Assembly: GCA_022592435.1 (NCBI GenBank)
Contig: JABYQS010000121.1
Location: 1-64,000, forward strand
DNA length: 64,000 nucleotides
Direction: 5' to 3'
DNA from: Cerioporus squamosus
Taxonomy: Eukaryota; Basidiomycota; Agaricomycetes; Polyporales; Polyporaceae
Under the pieces are notes generated by a model. The model worked only from the letters and a program-made list of their open reading frames with translations, was not told where the DNA came from and did not search any database. Position numbers and translations under genes: made by a program. Positions 50,084-63,545 of the stretch are shown one piece after another (the stretch's first letter is position 1; each line of letters opens with the position of its first letter).

Positions 50084-51174
50084 GTTTGCCGACGCCGTTG
50101 AATGCTCTGAATGGCGAGAGGTGGTTTGTCGATGCCAAGCGGCTTGGCTTGGACCCGCTTTATAGACTTCGACTCAGAGCAAACACGACGGACCATGAAC
50201 GCGACCGGAACATCGTCGACGAAATGCTGGAGTGAGGGTGTGCTAAGTTTGACGGCGGAGAGGGTCACCGTCAGCGGGGCATGACACCTGCGGTCATCCC
50301 CAGGCTCGACAGGGACAGGTCACGGTTACCCCGGTCCAGGAAGCATGGGGTAGCCTTCGAAAGCTCGTACCCGGGTTCCCGTGGTCTGGTGTCAGACGTA
50401 CGGTAAGGCGGCGCTTGACGGCCATATCTCGGTTTGTGTCCGACCGTCCAAGGGTACCGACGTGGCTGAACCTGGTGACCAGCATCGGCGCAATGTGCTG
50501 GCGGTCCCGCAGGTCCTGTTCCAAAGTTAGCACACACCGGATCAGCGTGCAGATGGTCGTACCCTGTAAACCTAGAATTAGACTACCTCGCCTGATCAAG
50601 CCGCCCCAGAGGACCAGTCAGTCTCTCGCAAGACGCATCGGAAAGCACATACCGTCCTGCAGCACAATGTCGAAGTAAATCCGTAGTTGAGTGGCAGACA
50701 GCGGCGAGGACGCCGGATGGAGTTACCCAGTATATTATGCATGACACATGTACCATGTAGGAATCCAGACGGGAAGAAGGGCAACGGAGCAGAAAATGCG
50801 ATGAAATGCGGGTGAAAGCGTCGTGCGTCGTATGTACATATACACATGGTCGGAGGGTCGTCGATGAACATGGCACGAGGATGAAGGTATGACAGAGCCT
50901 GCTGAGAATGAAAGTGCTGCGGTGGAGCGAGTCGAAGAGCGGAAGCTGGAAACATGCGGTATATGTATGCAGGGGCAGGAGGTGAGGGTGGGGTCAAATA
51001 GCCGGGGGAGGGTCTACGGTAGTATGAGGTGCAGATGCAAGTGCGGGCGTGATGATGCGACAGGCGGTCATTAGGGTGGCGCGCATAAACAGATGTACTT
51101 CATGAGTCGTATGTGGGGGCGCGCCGTGTATGTCCATGGTGCCAAAGCGTCCAATCCAATGATAACGTGTTCCT
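50084..51174. other. Intergenic, XYN2 promoter and Ca2+-ATPase 3' region
   Basis: No gene is supported. The XYN2 TATA element is near the left edge. The rest should include the 3' UTR of the Ca2+-ATPase gene. Confidence 0.5.
50159..50164 (-). promoter_or_regulatory. TATA element of XYN2
   Basis: On the minus strand the string TATAAA lies about 76 bp before the start codon at 50083. Confidence 0.6.
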
Positions 51175-54100
51175 CTAGTTCGTTCTCGCAACGGCCCCCC
51201 ACCTTTGCATAACGGGGTCGTCCGGCTTGGTGTCGGGGTGGATCTGGATTTTCCCCTCCCAGAGGGCGGCCGACGACTTCGACGGGTCGAAGCTCGCCGG
51301 ATGCGAGAGGCCACTTGGCGATTGCGGTGCCCACCGGGCGCCGATGGAAGAAGCGATCAGTGTAGGGACCATCGTCATGATAGACGGACTAGAGCTTGGC
51401 GTCAGCGGAGGTCAGCGGGTTGCGACGAAGATGACTACTCACAGAGCAACGCGAGACTCTGGCGCGAGGTTGACGCCCCGGCTCTTGCCAACATACGAAG
51501 ATGCGCGCATACGACCGCCACGAATATGCGAGAACGTGTTGAGGTTGTCGCGCACGAGCTGGATTGCCGTGTTCCATTCGGTGTCCGCCCGCGTCGTGGG
51601 GAGAACGTTTGGATTGGGCATGAGCCGAACCTTGATGAAGAACCGCTCGATGGGGCCGTTAGGTATACACCGGATGAGAGCGCCGAGCGGGATTGAGACG
51701 AAACCGAGCGCGAGGCCAATGCCCCACTCGCGGCCACCAATAGGCGTCACTTGGAAGGCAGCGCCGCCGACGAATACGATCAGGATTTGTACTGCGACCT
51801 CTGTGGGAAACAGTCAGTTAGCAACGACAGTGCTAGCAGAACGACTCGAAGACGAACCGATTAAAGTAATGCCCATGAAGTAGTAGTTCTTGGTGATGCC
51901 TTGGAAGATATTCAGATGATTATCGAGGCGACGGGAATTAATTGAGTTGAAGATCTGAGCGAAGACGAAGATGTTGAAGACGAGAGTCTGCACGATGGTA
52001 TCGTTCTTGGTCGACGACGAAAGGCCGAGGATGCGGAGACCAAGGAAGTGGAAGACCAGCGTGATGATCGTCTGGTAAGTAGACTGTCCGATGATTTGCT
52101 TGTACATATCGACAGTGAACAGCGGCGCGGTCTTCCTGTCCGGCTTGCGGTCGAGGAGCGCAGGCGTCGCCGGGTCCGTCGCCAGAGCAAGAGCCGCGAA
52201 CGTGTCCATGATGATGTTAATCCAGAGCAGCTGAACAGCAGAGAGCACCGACTCCTCCTGTACGGAGGCGACGGCAGAGACGAACGTGATGATGACGGCA
52301 GTGACGTTCGTCGAGATCTGGAACTGGAGGAACTTCCGCACCGCGTCATTAACGCAGCGACCCCACATGATCGCTTTAACGATCGATGCGAAGTTGTCGT
52401 CCATAAGGATGATGTCGGAAGCCTCCTTGGCGACCTCAGTGCCGGCGATACCCATAGAGAAACCGACGTCGGCCTTCTTGAGGGCAGGGCCGTCGTTCGT
52501 ACCGTCACCAGTAACACCAACGATCTCGCCGAGCTCGCGGAGGGTCTCGACGAGGAGCTGCTTGTCTTCGGGAGACGACCGGGCGAGGACCTGGAGCCGA
52601 GGCACGACATCCTGGAGGTCTTGCTTCTCGAGCTGCCGGAAGATGGGGCCCTCCATGATGATACCGCCCGCGGTATAGATGCCGCATTGCAGAGCGATCG
52701 ATCGAGCGGTCAAGACGTTGTCGCCTGTGCACATCTTCACGGTGACGCCGGCCTTGTGGCAGTCCGCGACGGCCTCGCGTACACCAGGACGAAGCGGGTC
52801 CTCAATACCGGTGATGCCAATGAGAGTGAGGTTCTGAGAGAGGTCCTCGTATGGTACCTGCAAAGACAATCAGTACGCCGAAGAACCAGTAAACGAGAAA
52901 CGTACCTCATCCTCAGCCTCGGCCTGCACGCCCGGAGGCGGCCACGACTCGAAGTCACGGTAGCAGATGGCAATAGTCCGAAGAGTCTGGTTAGCGTAGA
53001 AGATGATAGTCCGTTGGATGTTATCGCGCGCAAGCTCGTCGATCTCCCGGGTGTCGACGACTTCAGTCTCCTGCGACCCACGCTCGACGACGATGTGACG
53101 GCTGCACTTCCTCGTGAGGATCTCGCTGGCGCCCTTAAGGTAGACACGGTAGTGGCGCTTCGACAGGCGAACGACAACGCCCATAGCCTTGCGCTCGCTT
53201 GAAAAGGGGATCATCTGGACGATGTCAGCGCTCTCGCGCGTCTCCTTGTAGTCCGCCCAGCCGTTCTCCTTCGCGAACTTGAGGAGCGCCGTCTCGGTCT
53301 TGCTGCCGACGAATACCTTGGCACCAGTATCGGGATCGTTGTCCTCGAACGCAGTAGAGTTGATGGCGATGGCCTTGTTGACGAGGTCCTGAATGGCAGG
53401 CGACAACGTGGAGTTGATCTCCTTTTGGTCGATCGAGTAGTCCTGCGCGTGCTTCTGGCTCGAAGCACCCCTGACGCCCGGCTCCTCGTCGGCGTTCGTC
53501 CGCGTCATGTTCTCCTCCAGGCGATGCACGAACTTGCAATGGATGCCGATCGAGCCCGCAACGACGGTCATGTCGTTCTGCGTGAGCGTACCGGTCTTGT
53601 CCGTGCAGATGACGGAGGCGTTGGCCATGGTCTCGCAAGAGCCGAGAACGCGGACGAGAAGATTCTCTTTCGTCATACGCTTCGTGGCAAACGCGAGGGC
53701 GAGTGTGACCGCGAGCGGCAGACCTAGCGGATAGAATGTTAGAATGACACATGACGTAAGGTTTGAATGAGGCTAGCAAACCTTCTGGCACGGCCACAAC
53801 GATGAGCGTCACCGATATGATAAGAATCTGGGTGAACGCGATGCCCCACTGGCTCGGCGTCCGCTGGGGATTGTGGGTTCCGAGCTGAACGAAGAAGCGG
53901 ATCATCAACGCGGTGAACAAGATGAGACCAGCGGCACTGCCGAGCTTCGCGATGAGCTCTGCGAGGTTGTTCAACTTCAGCTGGAGCGGCGTGTTGTCGG
54001 TATCGCCTCGCAACGCTAGGGAGAGAGAGAAAGATTGATCAATTGAAGTCAAGGCGGACGGGCCGAACTGTGCACTGCGTACCCATCATGATACGACCGT

Positions 54101-55962
54101 TGAAAGACCGCGTCCCGACCGCGATCACCACATAGCTGCCGTACCCCTCGAGGACCTTGCTGCCACTAATCATGAAACAGTCGGTGTGCTTCCCGTGCTC
54201 CCCTCCGTCGGGTCCTTCCTTCAGGCAGTCCTCGTACGACAACTTCTTGATTGCATCCGACTCGCCGGTGGCACCAGATTCGTCGCACTTGACATTATGC
54301 CCAGATATGAAGACCCCGTCGCAGGGGACGATCTCGCCCGGCTCAACCAGCGCAATGTCGCCAACCACGACCTCCTTGATGTCGATAACCATCTCAATGC
54401 CGTCGCGGATGACCTTAACGCCACGTTCCTCCTTCTTCTCGTTGAGGGCCTGGAACTGGCGCTCCTTCTGCCAGTCATTGAGAGAGCCAACCATGACCTT
54501 AATCACGAAAATTAGAAGTAGACATGCACTCAAACGGAGCTGACACTCACGACGATGAAAATGGCGACCATGATGGCGACGCCTTCCACCCAGTCCACCG
54601 GCGGCTCGCCGGCAGGCCGTGGAGTACCAAAGTCCTGGAAGAAACCGAGAGCGAGGGACACGACAGCGGCAATGGACAACAGCACCTAGAGAGCAGAGAC
54701 GAGATCATTGAATTGCTCGCGCATAACGAAATGAGACGTACCAAGACTTTGTCCTTGAGGGCCAACCACATGAGCTGCAGCAACGACTTCGTCTTACGGG
54801 TCGGAAGGACATTCACGCCGTAGACGCGTCGTCGCTCCTCGAGATTCGCGTCGTACGTTGGACCGTTCTCGACATCAACGCCGACCTCCGAGGCCGTCTC
54901 CCCTAACGGCACGCCACCGCCATCCTCGCCTCCGGGGCCTGTCAGCACCAGCTTCGGCACGTCACCAGCGGTGGTGTCCGGTTGCCGATCATGGCGCTGC
55001 GATGCGCCGACTCCAGCACCAGTCGCACCGGCGTCGTGCTTGCCGGGTTGCGGTGCGGGGGCGGACGTCCCGAGAGCCTTCTTGCCCAGACCACGCTTCC
55101 TATTCGTGCCAAGACCCTTCAGCAACCCGGAGATGCCCCCCATCTCCTTCAACAGGTCCATGTTCTTCGGGTCGACGAGAGACGCGAGCTTGTAAGGCTT
55201 GAAAGGGAACACGCCCGCATCTATACTCTCGTCCTGGGCGAGGTCGAGCATCGGACGCACGTCCTCCTCCTGCCCCTCTGCGCCGTCAGCGCCTGGCTTG
55301 GTGGGTTGCGCGTCGTCATCGAGTTTTGGCCGACTCATGGAACGCGAACGCATCGTGGTGCCATCGACCGACGCGCCGTCATAGTGCGTTTGAGTCGGGG
55401 AAGCGATGGTGCTGGCGTCGCCGCCGGTGTGTTGCGGTGTCAGGGGTTGCAGCGAGATGCTGTGCGAGTCGGGCTCCGTGCCCTCCGTGCTGCCCTCCAT
55501 CGAGCTGGCGACCGAACCCTTTCTCTTGTGCTGGTAGTGCGGGGTGAGGAGGTTGAGTGACGACATACCAGTCTTCTCGTCCGGACGGTTCTCTCGCAAG
55601 GCGAGGGTCGTGGGTGCCGCGAAATGAACAGAGCTACGCGTGGACAGGGTGGGGGAGGGAGGGACGTGAGTTTCCATTGAACTTGTGAAACTCGGCGACG
55701 GCGATCCTGGGGACAGAGAAGGCGTGTACGGTGACGGCGCGTCAAGAGACGAACGCGGGGCGCTGCCGGGAACGCTTAGCGGCGAGAGATACGCCGAGGG
55801 CGGTGAACGAGAGGCAGAAGCGGGAGACAAAGCACCCGCGTCGGTGTTTGTCGCGTCGGGGGCATCGTGGTCGTCAGGCGGAGAGAGGGTGAGGTTGGGG
55901 GTGGAGGAGAGGTCGGTGGTGACAATGGCGGGAATGTCGGGCCTGCTGTCTCCGTGGGTCAT
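51175..55962 (-). CDS. PMC1: P-type Ca2+-ATPase, PMCA/Pmc1 type
   Basis: Eight exons (55962-54742, 54685-54551, 54497-54083, 54015-53782, 53723-52906, 52857-51858, 51800-51443, 51388-51175) sum to 4395 nt, 1464 residues. The first 330 or so residues are Ser/Pro/Thr-rich and probably disordered. The P-type core follows: CDESGATGESD in the actuator domain, VAVPEGLPLAVT in helix 4, ICTDKTGTLTQND with the phosphorylated Asp near residue 710, the KGASE segment, and GVTGDGTNDGPALKKADVG. About ten membrane helices are seen. The C-terminus includes SSAALWEGKIQIHPDTKP, which I recall from fungal Pmc1-type tails. It would pump Ca2+ out of the cytosol into the vacuole or out of the cell. The frame is intact throughout. 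Confidence 0.93.
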
Positions 55963-58900
55963 GTTCGGGGGCGTCGTCGTCGTTGTCGGGAGGGAGCGCG
56001 AGAGAGGCGTGGAGTCGCGCGGAGACGGGGGACATGCAGGTCAGGACGAAGCGCGACTTTATCCAAGCTCAACTTCCACGGAGCACTTCCAAACACACAG
56101 CCTCGCACTTGGCGCCCAGGCGTCTACTGACATACAACCCCGGATAAGCCCCTTGGCATTCACTTAGATTACCTTATCCGTCCGCACTCCGCCCAGCGAC
56201 GACATAGGCACACGCTCTCTCCACACCTCAGCCATGCGGCTGCGACGACGACAATGTCTTCTTCCTGCAGTTACGCCTGTGACCGACCCCAGCGTCGTAC
56301 TGCACGCACATACGCAGCGCTGCGGTACTTGCGGCACACATCGCCTTACTCACAGCACCCTTTTGTTGAACAGATGCACACCACAATTGAGACAGTATGT
56401 ATGTACGCATTCCCCTGCTCCAGCCTTGTCTTATATCACGGGTGGATCGGTCGAGGCATTTTGACAGGTTATGGAGAGCCTCATCGGCACCTATTGTGAT
56501 CATCGTCGCTCGACGATCCAGGCGTCGAGCTCTATCGTCCCTCCATCGCACTCGTCGACCACCTCAGAGGGCAGTCGTCGGTTTTGTCTCGGGAATGGCC
56601 AGAATGCAGGACTTGGATGGTGGACACACTGCCAGCCCGGAACTATCGCACTAGCATTTCGCACGCGATGAGAATGAATCGCTGACGAGGTGAGACCCGG
56701 CGCAGTTTGGGCGGTCCTCCATCCAGCCCTTTCAACTGGTTCCGTGCATGCGTCACGCCGTCAAGTAGACGACTCGATGTCTGGAGGTGCATGGCGTCAT
56801 CTTGTTGAGAGCCCTTGTCCACGCTCTGCCCATCGGGCAGCATATGGCCCCGTCTCGGGACCGCTCCCCACCGCGCAGAGCTTTCCGTCGGACAGGTGAC
56901 CGTCTCCGCTCTCTCGTGCCTCCCTCATGCATAGCTCTAACTGTATCAGCCCTTTGACAAGACACATCGGGGCGCGCTGTTCCTAGTCTTCTGTGACATA
57001 GACAACCCGACTTATCGACATTGACTCCATCTACGCAGTCCGGACTTCGCCACATACCAGGAGGTGGAGCTCACCTACCAGGTACGTGGCTGATCATGAT
57101 CCTGTCCATTGACAGTACTAATCTGATCGACGTCAGCTATCCCAATCTTAGGTTTCGCGGGACCTAAAAAATCAACAGCTTAGTCCTGGATGGCGCGTCC
57201 GACTCCTGAGCTCTTCTAGGACCTAAAACCCATGGGACAGCCTCTCAACGACACTGCTCGGGCCGAAGCATCCAGGCTGAACATGATCCCATCTGGAGTA
57301 GCCCAGCGCATAAGAACTCGTCTGCAGTGCCAGCGGCGAAGTGCGCAGTAAGGAATCTTGGTGAGTCTCCCATGTATGGATTCGTCACCCTGAGGGCACT
57401 GCAGCAAACCTGATACGAGGGGAATCGAAGCGCTGCACGCATCTATATCTTCCGAGTACTTCTCTGAAATGTCACTGGTTACTGGCCGGGGCAGGTGCGC
57501 GAAGCACTCGGAGTTACACGGCGTCTCATCCGCCCCAATATGGCGCTTGTCGAGGACCGGCACCTGTACCGCTTGTGAATACTACGGTCGGGCGAGCTGA
57601 GCATGGGATGTATGCATGAGATGTGAATCTTCATCGTTTTCCGCTTCCTCTCGCATCAGCGCTGTGCACAAGCTATGGCGCCACACCTCCATAGCAAATT
57701 GCAAGACCAGAGGGTAAATCTTCCACCGATCCTATGCCCGCGCTCAGGGCCGTCGTCGTCGGGCGCACGGATTGACCCGAGGATGTACCCGATACCTCAG
57801 CTAGCGTTGAAAATACTAGGAGGATGTCGTAATGTCGGAGAGTTTGTCTACACTGCCTCTGACCCACTGGCCTGCATATAGTAGTGTCTAGCTGCTGCAG
57901 CTACGGTCCCAAGCCACCGATCACAATCTCTTGCGTCTCATCATTCCCACACGACCACAATTTTCACCTACCGAAACGCATGGGTGAACGCGCCCGACGG
58001 ATGAACCAGGGAGCGAGTCATACGCATGCTCTGGGTTCAGGTTCGCGGTAATTCGATAGCGCTTTTGAGAGCGCGTTATTCGCATAGAGGAGGACCCTTA
58101 ACCTCATGTCGGATAGAGCACCTCTCCCTCCCTCGTGTTGAGCTCGTGAGCATCCTTCTCGAGCGGGAACTGACGCATGGCTTATCTTCTCGAGGTGTAC
58201 TTGGACCCATGACCGTTTCGCGATAGCAAGCGAATATACAGACTTGTTGAGGCCCTTCGCACCACGACACCTGAGCAGACGGCATTGAGAACATGCGGAT
58301 ACCGCAGTTGAAATCACGTACTACAAGATGTCCCGTTCTGTCCCGTTCAGGAACCTCAGGCTCGCTACCCGTAACTTGTAAGTACAATACTACTTATGTT
58401 CCTGTGAATCAGTACATTGGCAATCCGCGAGCTTGGTATTTGAAACTACCTTGTACGGTTGTGCTCCTCGTCTTCCCAGGGACCAACAGCGAATCCCGTC
58501 CGGTAGTTGAAGGCAGTGCACTCGAATACACAGTCAACCCGTTCGTATACGTACCTGCATATAGCGATCTGATCGGACTCCTACCGCATCTCCAGTCACA
58601 CCTGAACGTTAAAATGTCGAGTCACCTCGTCCGAGACGAGGTGAAAGCCGAAAGCATACTTATGTTCCCAACGCTATCGGGCCCTAACTCTCGACACCTC
58701 TTTGGAGTCTCTTCCAGAATATGTGCATGTCGCAGCGTCGTGCACGAACGCGTCATACGACTAGCTTCCCGATCTCCGAGTCATATTACCAATCGCTCGG
58801 GCAACCGTACCGTGACTGCTCGCGATTATCACGAATGATTTCCCCCCTCGTCATGCGTCCTCGGGACTGGAACAACACTGAACAGACAAGACGGAGCATA

Positions 58901-61267
58901 GTCCATGCTTGGCCCGACATGACGGTGCGCAGCAGCTCTTGTAGGTTGATGCATGCCTCCTACTGCACTCTCTTGGCGTACAACTTGGCCGATCCATCGC
59001 AGACCCATCTGGAAGGTACGCGGCGCAGTCTCTTCGCCGCTGCAGAAACGCATAGCTACACACCTCCATCTGGCGAGGCACTACATACTTCTCGCAGCGC
59101 GGGAGAAGGCTCCATTCTCGCAGAACACGGGTGACATCCATAGAAGGCCGCTAGGCTGGGAACACCGATCAACGTTGCATTCTCGCGCCCCTCAGGACAC
59201 AGCTTACGGACAGCCTGAGTGGAATGCACGTAGCTGTTGGGCATGGAAGCAGGAGGGAGACGTACACGTACACGTACACGGGATCCCGGGCCATCAAGTA
59301 TGCTTAATGGATGCCAATGAGAGACGGAAGAGGGCGCCGCGGGTATTGAGTGTAAATCCGCCTTGCTGTGACACCTTGCGATGTCGGAGGCACTTGCGGC
59401 TGCGGCCGACACAGGATCGGCGGGACGATAGGCGTTCGTGTACACTTCAGAAGAGTGCTTCACCGTACGTGAGACGAACTACTCTTGGAACGACTGCGGA
59501 CGGACACGACTGTCGGACCAGGTGTGACCCGGACCGCTTGGCAAGGCTGTTCGCCGGCTGGATACAAAGTGGTTAGCATCTGCACTTGCACCCGCACCCA
59601 TGAAAACTCATAGGCAACATTGATTCTTGTTCCAGCACAGGTTTCCACAGTCGCAGAGCACGCCGACTCGCATGCCTAGCCAGGTGCTCGGGATGTCAGT
59701 TCATGCCCCGGAAGTGTTCGACGGGCTTCGTGTTCGTTCCGCACTGGCAGTGCCCGTCCAAACAATGTCCGGCTTCAAATGTGCGTGCAACGCATGTGTG
59801 TGGTCCTGCCGCATGTCCTGCCACAGTGAAGTTTGCTCAACGTAACCCCGTAGTGCATACCCACCGACGCACCCGCTGTGCCGCCATGCACACGTAGCCC
59901 CTCGGACGAACACCCAACGCGGCTCACCTGCTCACGCCCCACAGCGGAGACCGACCTGCTCCGCGCACAGCATGACAGCTGGGCTCCGAGTCGAAAGCTT
60001 GTCCAGCCGGATCCACGTCTTCTCTTCTAGGGGTTTGGAGCACTGGCCGCAGCGGTGCCAATTGTACATCCTTGAGCCAGAAGAGGTTCGAGAGGAGGAG
60101 ACACAGTCCTTCGCAGCCGCTGAGAGAGCCGGGGCGTCGAGGTCGCCGCGTCAGTGCACGGAGCGGTTGGGTCGGTCAGGGCGCCCGACTTCTCGAGGCT
60201 GTACATGCTTCCCAGGAATTTTCTGACGGTCCGAGCCAGCGGTAGGATTGACTTATGAAGCAAGAAGTTCCTTAGCGTGGATAGCTAGTGGGTGTCTTCC
60301 GACTCCTGGGATATTGAGCAGACGAGGGCGAGCAGGACAATAAGACGATGAGCGAGAGCTGCCCAGTGCCAGCATGTGGTTCACGTAGAAGGGGAGCACA
60401 GCCTCACCAAATTAAGTTGCCGGCTGGGGCGATCTAGATCTGTTCTCCTCATAAGGAAGGTGATGTAGTTCGGCCGTTCCCTACCATCGATATCCGTTTG
60501 AACCTGAACAATGGCTTTTCAGCCGCGTACCATATCTCGACTTGTTCTTGTGCGCAAATCGGTCTCGGGCGAGCCTGTACTTCAAATGCAAGCACGTCAA
60601 CCGCTACGGGCAATGGCACGTCCGACGTCTCGTTCTCGGAGTGCACGAGGAGTCCTCAGGACGATGGCGCAGTGCCTTCAAGGGGTAGCATATATAGCAC
60701 TCCGCTCTATGCGTCTTGTGCCACCTAATCCTCCTTAATGGCACCAATGCCGAGAGGTTGGTGTTCTAGGGAGAATAGTCGTCACTGTACGCAGCGATCG
60801 TCTTGCCCATCACTGGACCATGCCGCTCCCTGTTATCACGTCGTTACGTGCCATCCTGTGCACACGAGGAAATCAGGCGTTCAAGAACAATAGGGCTTCT
60901 AGTCGAGCGCAATCCTGCTTGCACCTGAGTGCACAGGCGCACAAGCGCCTGATTCGTGATAGAAGCTCATCTGTCCTAGTGTCACATATGGAGGTGACCT
61001 TGTCAAACCTCTCCCTCGAGCGCGGTAGAATGGGCTTTCATTCATCCATCCGGGCCGACGCAGTGCAATAGCCAGTCCAGACACACGCCACCAGACGGGA
61101 ACAAGGAGGGAATGCAACTGGTGTTCGTAGCAACAGAACCGCACTACTCGAGCATCGTGTCTCAGCGATGACAGGCAAGCAAGGAAGACTCGGTGTTACG
61201 GCTCCCCAAACGCCACAGCACCCCGTACTTTGACCCTCAGTAACCCAGGTACACCAGCGGCTGCTGC
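55963..61267. other. 5.3-kb stretch without a supported gene
   Basis: The first few hundred bases should be the Ca2+-ATPase promoter and leader. The remainder has many short open frames on both strands. The longest isolated one is 58293-58838 (plus, 181 codons), which has no recognisable motif, membrane segment or splice context. A short (acgtac)n repeat lies near 59260-59280. I see no transposase, reverse transcriptase, terminal repeat or tRNA. Confidence 0.4.
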
Positions 61268-63545
61268 CTACATCTCGTCCAGGGCTGGCGCCTCGATGAC
61301 ATCCTTGAGCGGGTCTTCGATGTACGGCGCGAGCTTCTCCTCCGTCGGCTCGACAGGGGGCGGTACGACTGTCGCTGCCAGTGGCCGGGGGCTGGAGCGC
61401 AGTTGCCTCCCAGCCGCTCTTCCATGACGCGATGCCGGCGATGAACCCGAAGAAGTCGAGCCAGACCTGTGGATGAGAGACGGTTTGGGTCAGTATGTTA
61501 CAGCATGCGCAGCCCTCGGGCGCCGACGAGGATCCTGGGCCTCGCAGCAGCCTCGCGCACAGGAATACGTAGGGACGCATGTCAACAGGGTAAGGAGCCA
61601 GCGGAAAGCGGTGCAGGCGGGATTTTGTGAAGAGATAAGATGTATCGAGACTTACCGGGTTGGAGAAAATGCCCTTCTCAGTAGACCTGTGCCAAAGAGT
61701 GGTTTCAGTTAAATGATAGATTCTCGTACGCGAAATTGGGGAAAGGAAAGAAGCTTGGAGGCCCACATGTCCCGCTCGCAATGGCACGCGATACCAGTCA
61801 GATTCGAGTATCGTCGCGACCAGGTACAAGGCAGTACCGCATTACTCATGGAATGGATAATGCGACAGACAGCGATCTCCGCTGCGCTGACACCGGTCCG
61901 AAGGCAACTATGCATGCACGCGGTTCGGTATGTGGCAGATGAGGTATCCGAGGGCAGATTGTCGCCTTCATCCTCTCCAGCGACGCGGACATGCCCGATA
62001 CAATCCAAGTAGGACGTCATAAGGTGAGAATCGTAACTGCGGCTCGTGCCTCGAACGTTATTACCTCGCTACCGACTCCCGAGAGATGAGTCACACCGCA
62101 GGTACGAGAGAACTGGACACGTCTCCGCTCAAACCAGAGCTATCCCGCCGCTGTAGATTCACACCGATAGAGCGGGGAAGTTGCGGCGTGAAAGCTGAGG
62201 AGAGAACCGCTATCACGTGGGAAGAGAGCAGTACAGCCTCTTCCTGCCTCTTCCATAGTCAAGTGAATGCCGTCGCGCGGGCACGGGCGCGATCAGGTTC
62301 CAGGTGATATTTCTAGCATGCGTACAGCCCGGTGTGCCGCATGAAGTATGAATGGGGGAAACGCTTAGGGTGCCAATCCGCAAGGTCCCCATGTGGGCGG
62401 GGTCATCAGGGATCTCCACCCTAACTTGCACCGAAGGCACAAGACAGCAACCCAGTGCACAACAAGCTTCAAGTTTGGTACTGCAAGACGAAGGACGGTG
62501 CGAGTCAGTGACAGAAGAAGGCACGTACCAGTGAATGGTGAGCGGAAGATACGCGAGGTTGACCACGAGCTCGTTAAACATGGCACTGCGCCTCTTCCGT
62601 ATATCCTCCTTTTCTGCGGACGTCGCGCCAGTCTGGATCGAGAGCAGTGAGGACGTTGGCCCGTTCGCGGAGCAGTGCTATTCCCACCTTAGTTTTGCTC
62701 AGCGTGCGCTCACGCATCTGGAGGAGCTTGTTGTCCTCGCGCAGGTGGGCGAGCTGGAGGACGACATATGCCGCCCAGAAGCGGGTCGACCATAGGCCAA
62801 GCTTGCCAAGGTCGAGCGGGATGCTCTTGCTGCTTGGCTTAGTGCGAACCAAGGGGATGAACGCGGTTATGGAGGGAAGGGCGATTTTGTCCGGGATGAT
62901 GTCATGGGAGAGCAGGTAGTAGAGGTGCTCAAGGGGATAGTACGCCAGCATGGACCAGCCCTGGAGACGTTCAATGGTGCGAATTTTGCGAGTAGGTGAC
63001 GGGTTCCTCTCCAGGGAAATAAGCCATTGGAAGATAGGCAGGAGGCCTAAGTGACATGGGGTAGGTGGATGCTAGCGCGGATATATGCAGTACTGACTTA
63101 CCCCAGATCCTGAAGAACATCCGTGCATCGCCAATGATACCCCCCAACTTTGCAAGTCTGTCTGCAGAAGGACTAATGGGCGCCTTGCGCAGACCAGCGC
63201 CATGCTGAAGTCGCGCTCGCCATTGCAGGAACGGGACGAGGAGCTTGACAGTGTATTGGATGACCTAAACGCCGTGGTGTCAGACGCGTCGACTCGGATC
63301 TGTACGCGTCACAATCCGCGACAAAGCACGTAAACTGACCATGAACAGCTTGCTGTATCACGCGAATGGTCAGCATTGCGAGGCACAATGGACGAAGACG
63401 TGATACTCAACTCGCTGCCGCTCCATGTGCTCAAGAACCTGACAAGGTGGTCCAGGGTCTGGGAAGGCTGCAGGAACGCGAAGGATCCCAAAGTCAAATC
63501 CTCGATGCGCGCAAGGGTGAGGGGCTTGGAGGACACAGCAGACAT
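61268..63545 (-). CDS. PEX11: Peroxisomal membrane protein PEX11 family, one frame break
   Basis: Exons 63545-63412, 63352-63340, 63264-63102, 63046-62688, 62632-62529, 61686-61656 and 61466-61268. The protein begins LARIEDLTLGSF and LDHLVRFLSTWSGSD, then KLFMVIQYTVKLLVPFLQWRAR, RMFFRIWGLLPIFQWL, LEHLYYLLSHDIIP and ELVVNLAYLPLTIHWS, ending with a helix DFFGFIAGIASWKSGWEA. This pattern of amphipathic and membrane helices fits the PEX11 (PEX11C) family, which bends and divides the peroxisome membrane. One G fewer in G5 at 61387-61391 restores the tail EEKLAPYIEDPLKDVIEAPALDEM; uncorrected, the frame runs past it. Corrected length is 333 residues. Exon 2 is 13 nt and intron 5 (61687-62528) is 842 nt. 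Confidence 0.8.

Noticed and set aside
58293..58838. A 181-codon open frame on the plus strand
   Set aside because: No domain, membrane segment, signal peptide or splice context was found.
59255..59281. Short (acgtac)n microsatellite as a functional element
   Set aside because: Only about three units and no associated feature; simple repeats of this size are common.
62529..62951. Frame break in PEX11 near an A4 run at 62608-62611
   Set aside because: A normal 55-nt intron (62633-62687) restores the frame without any correction.
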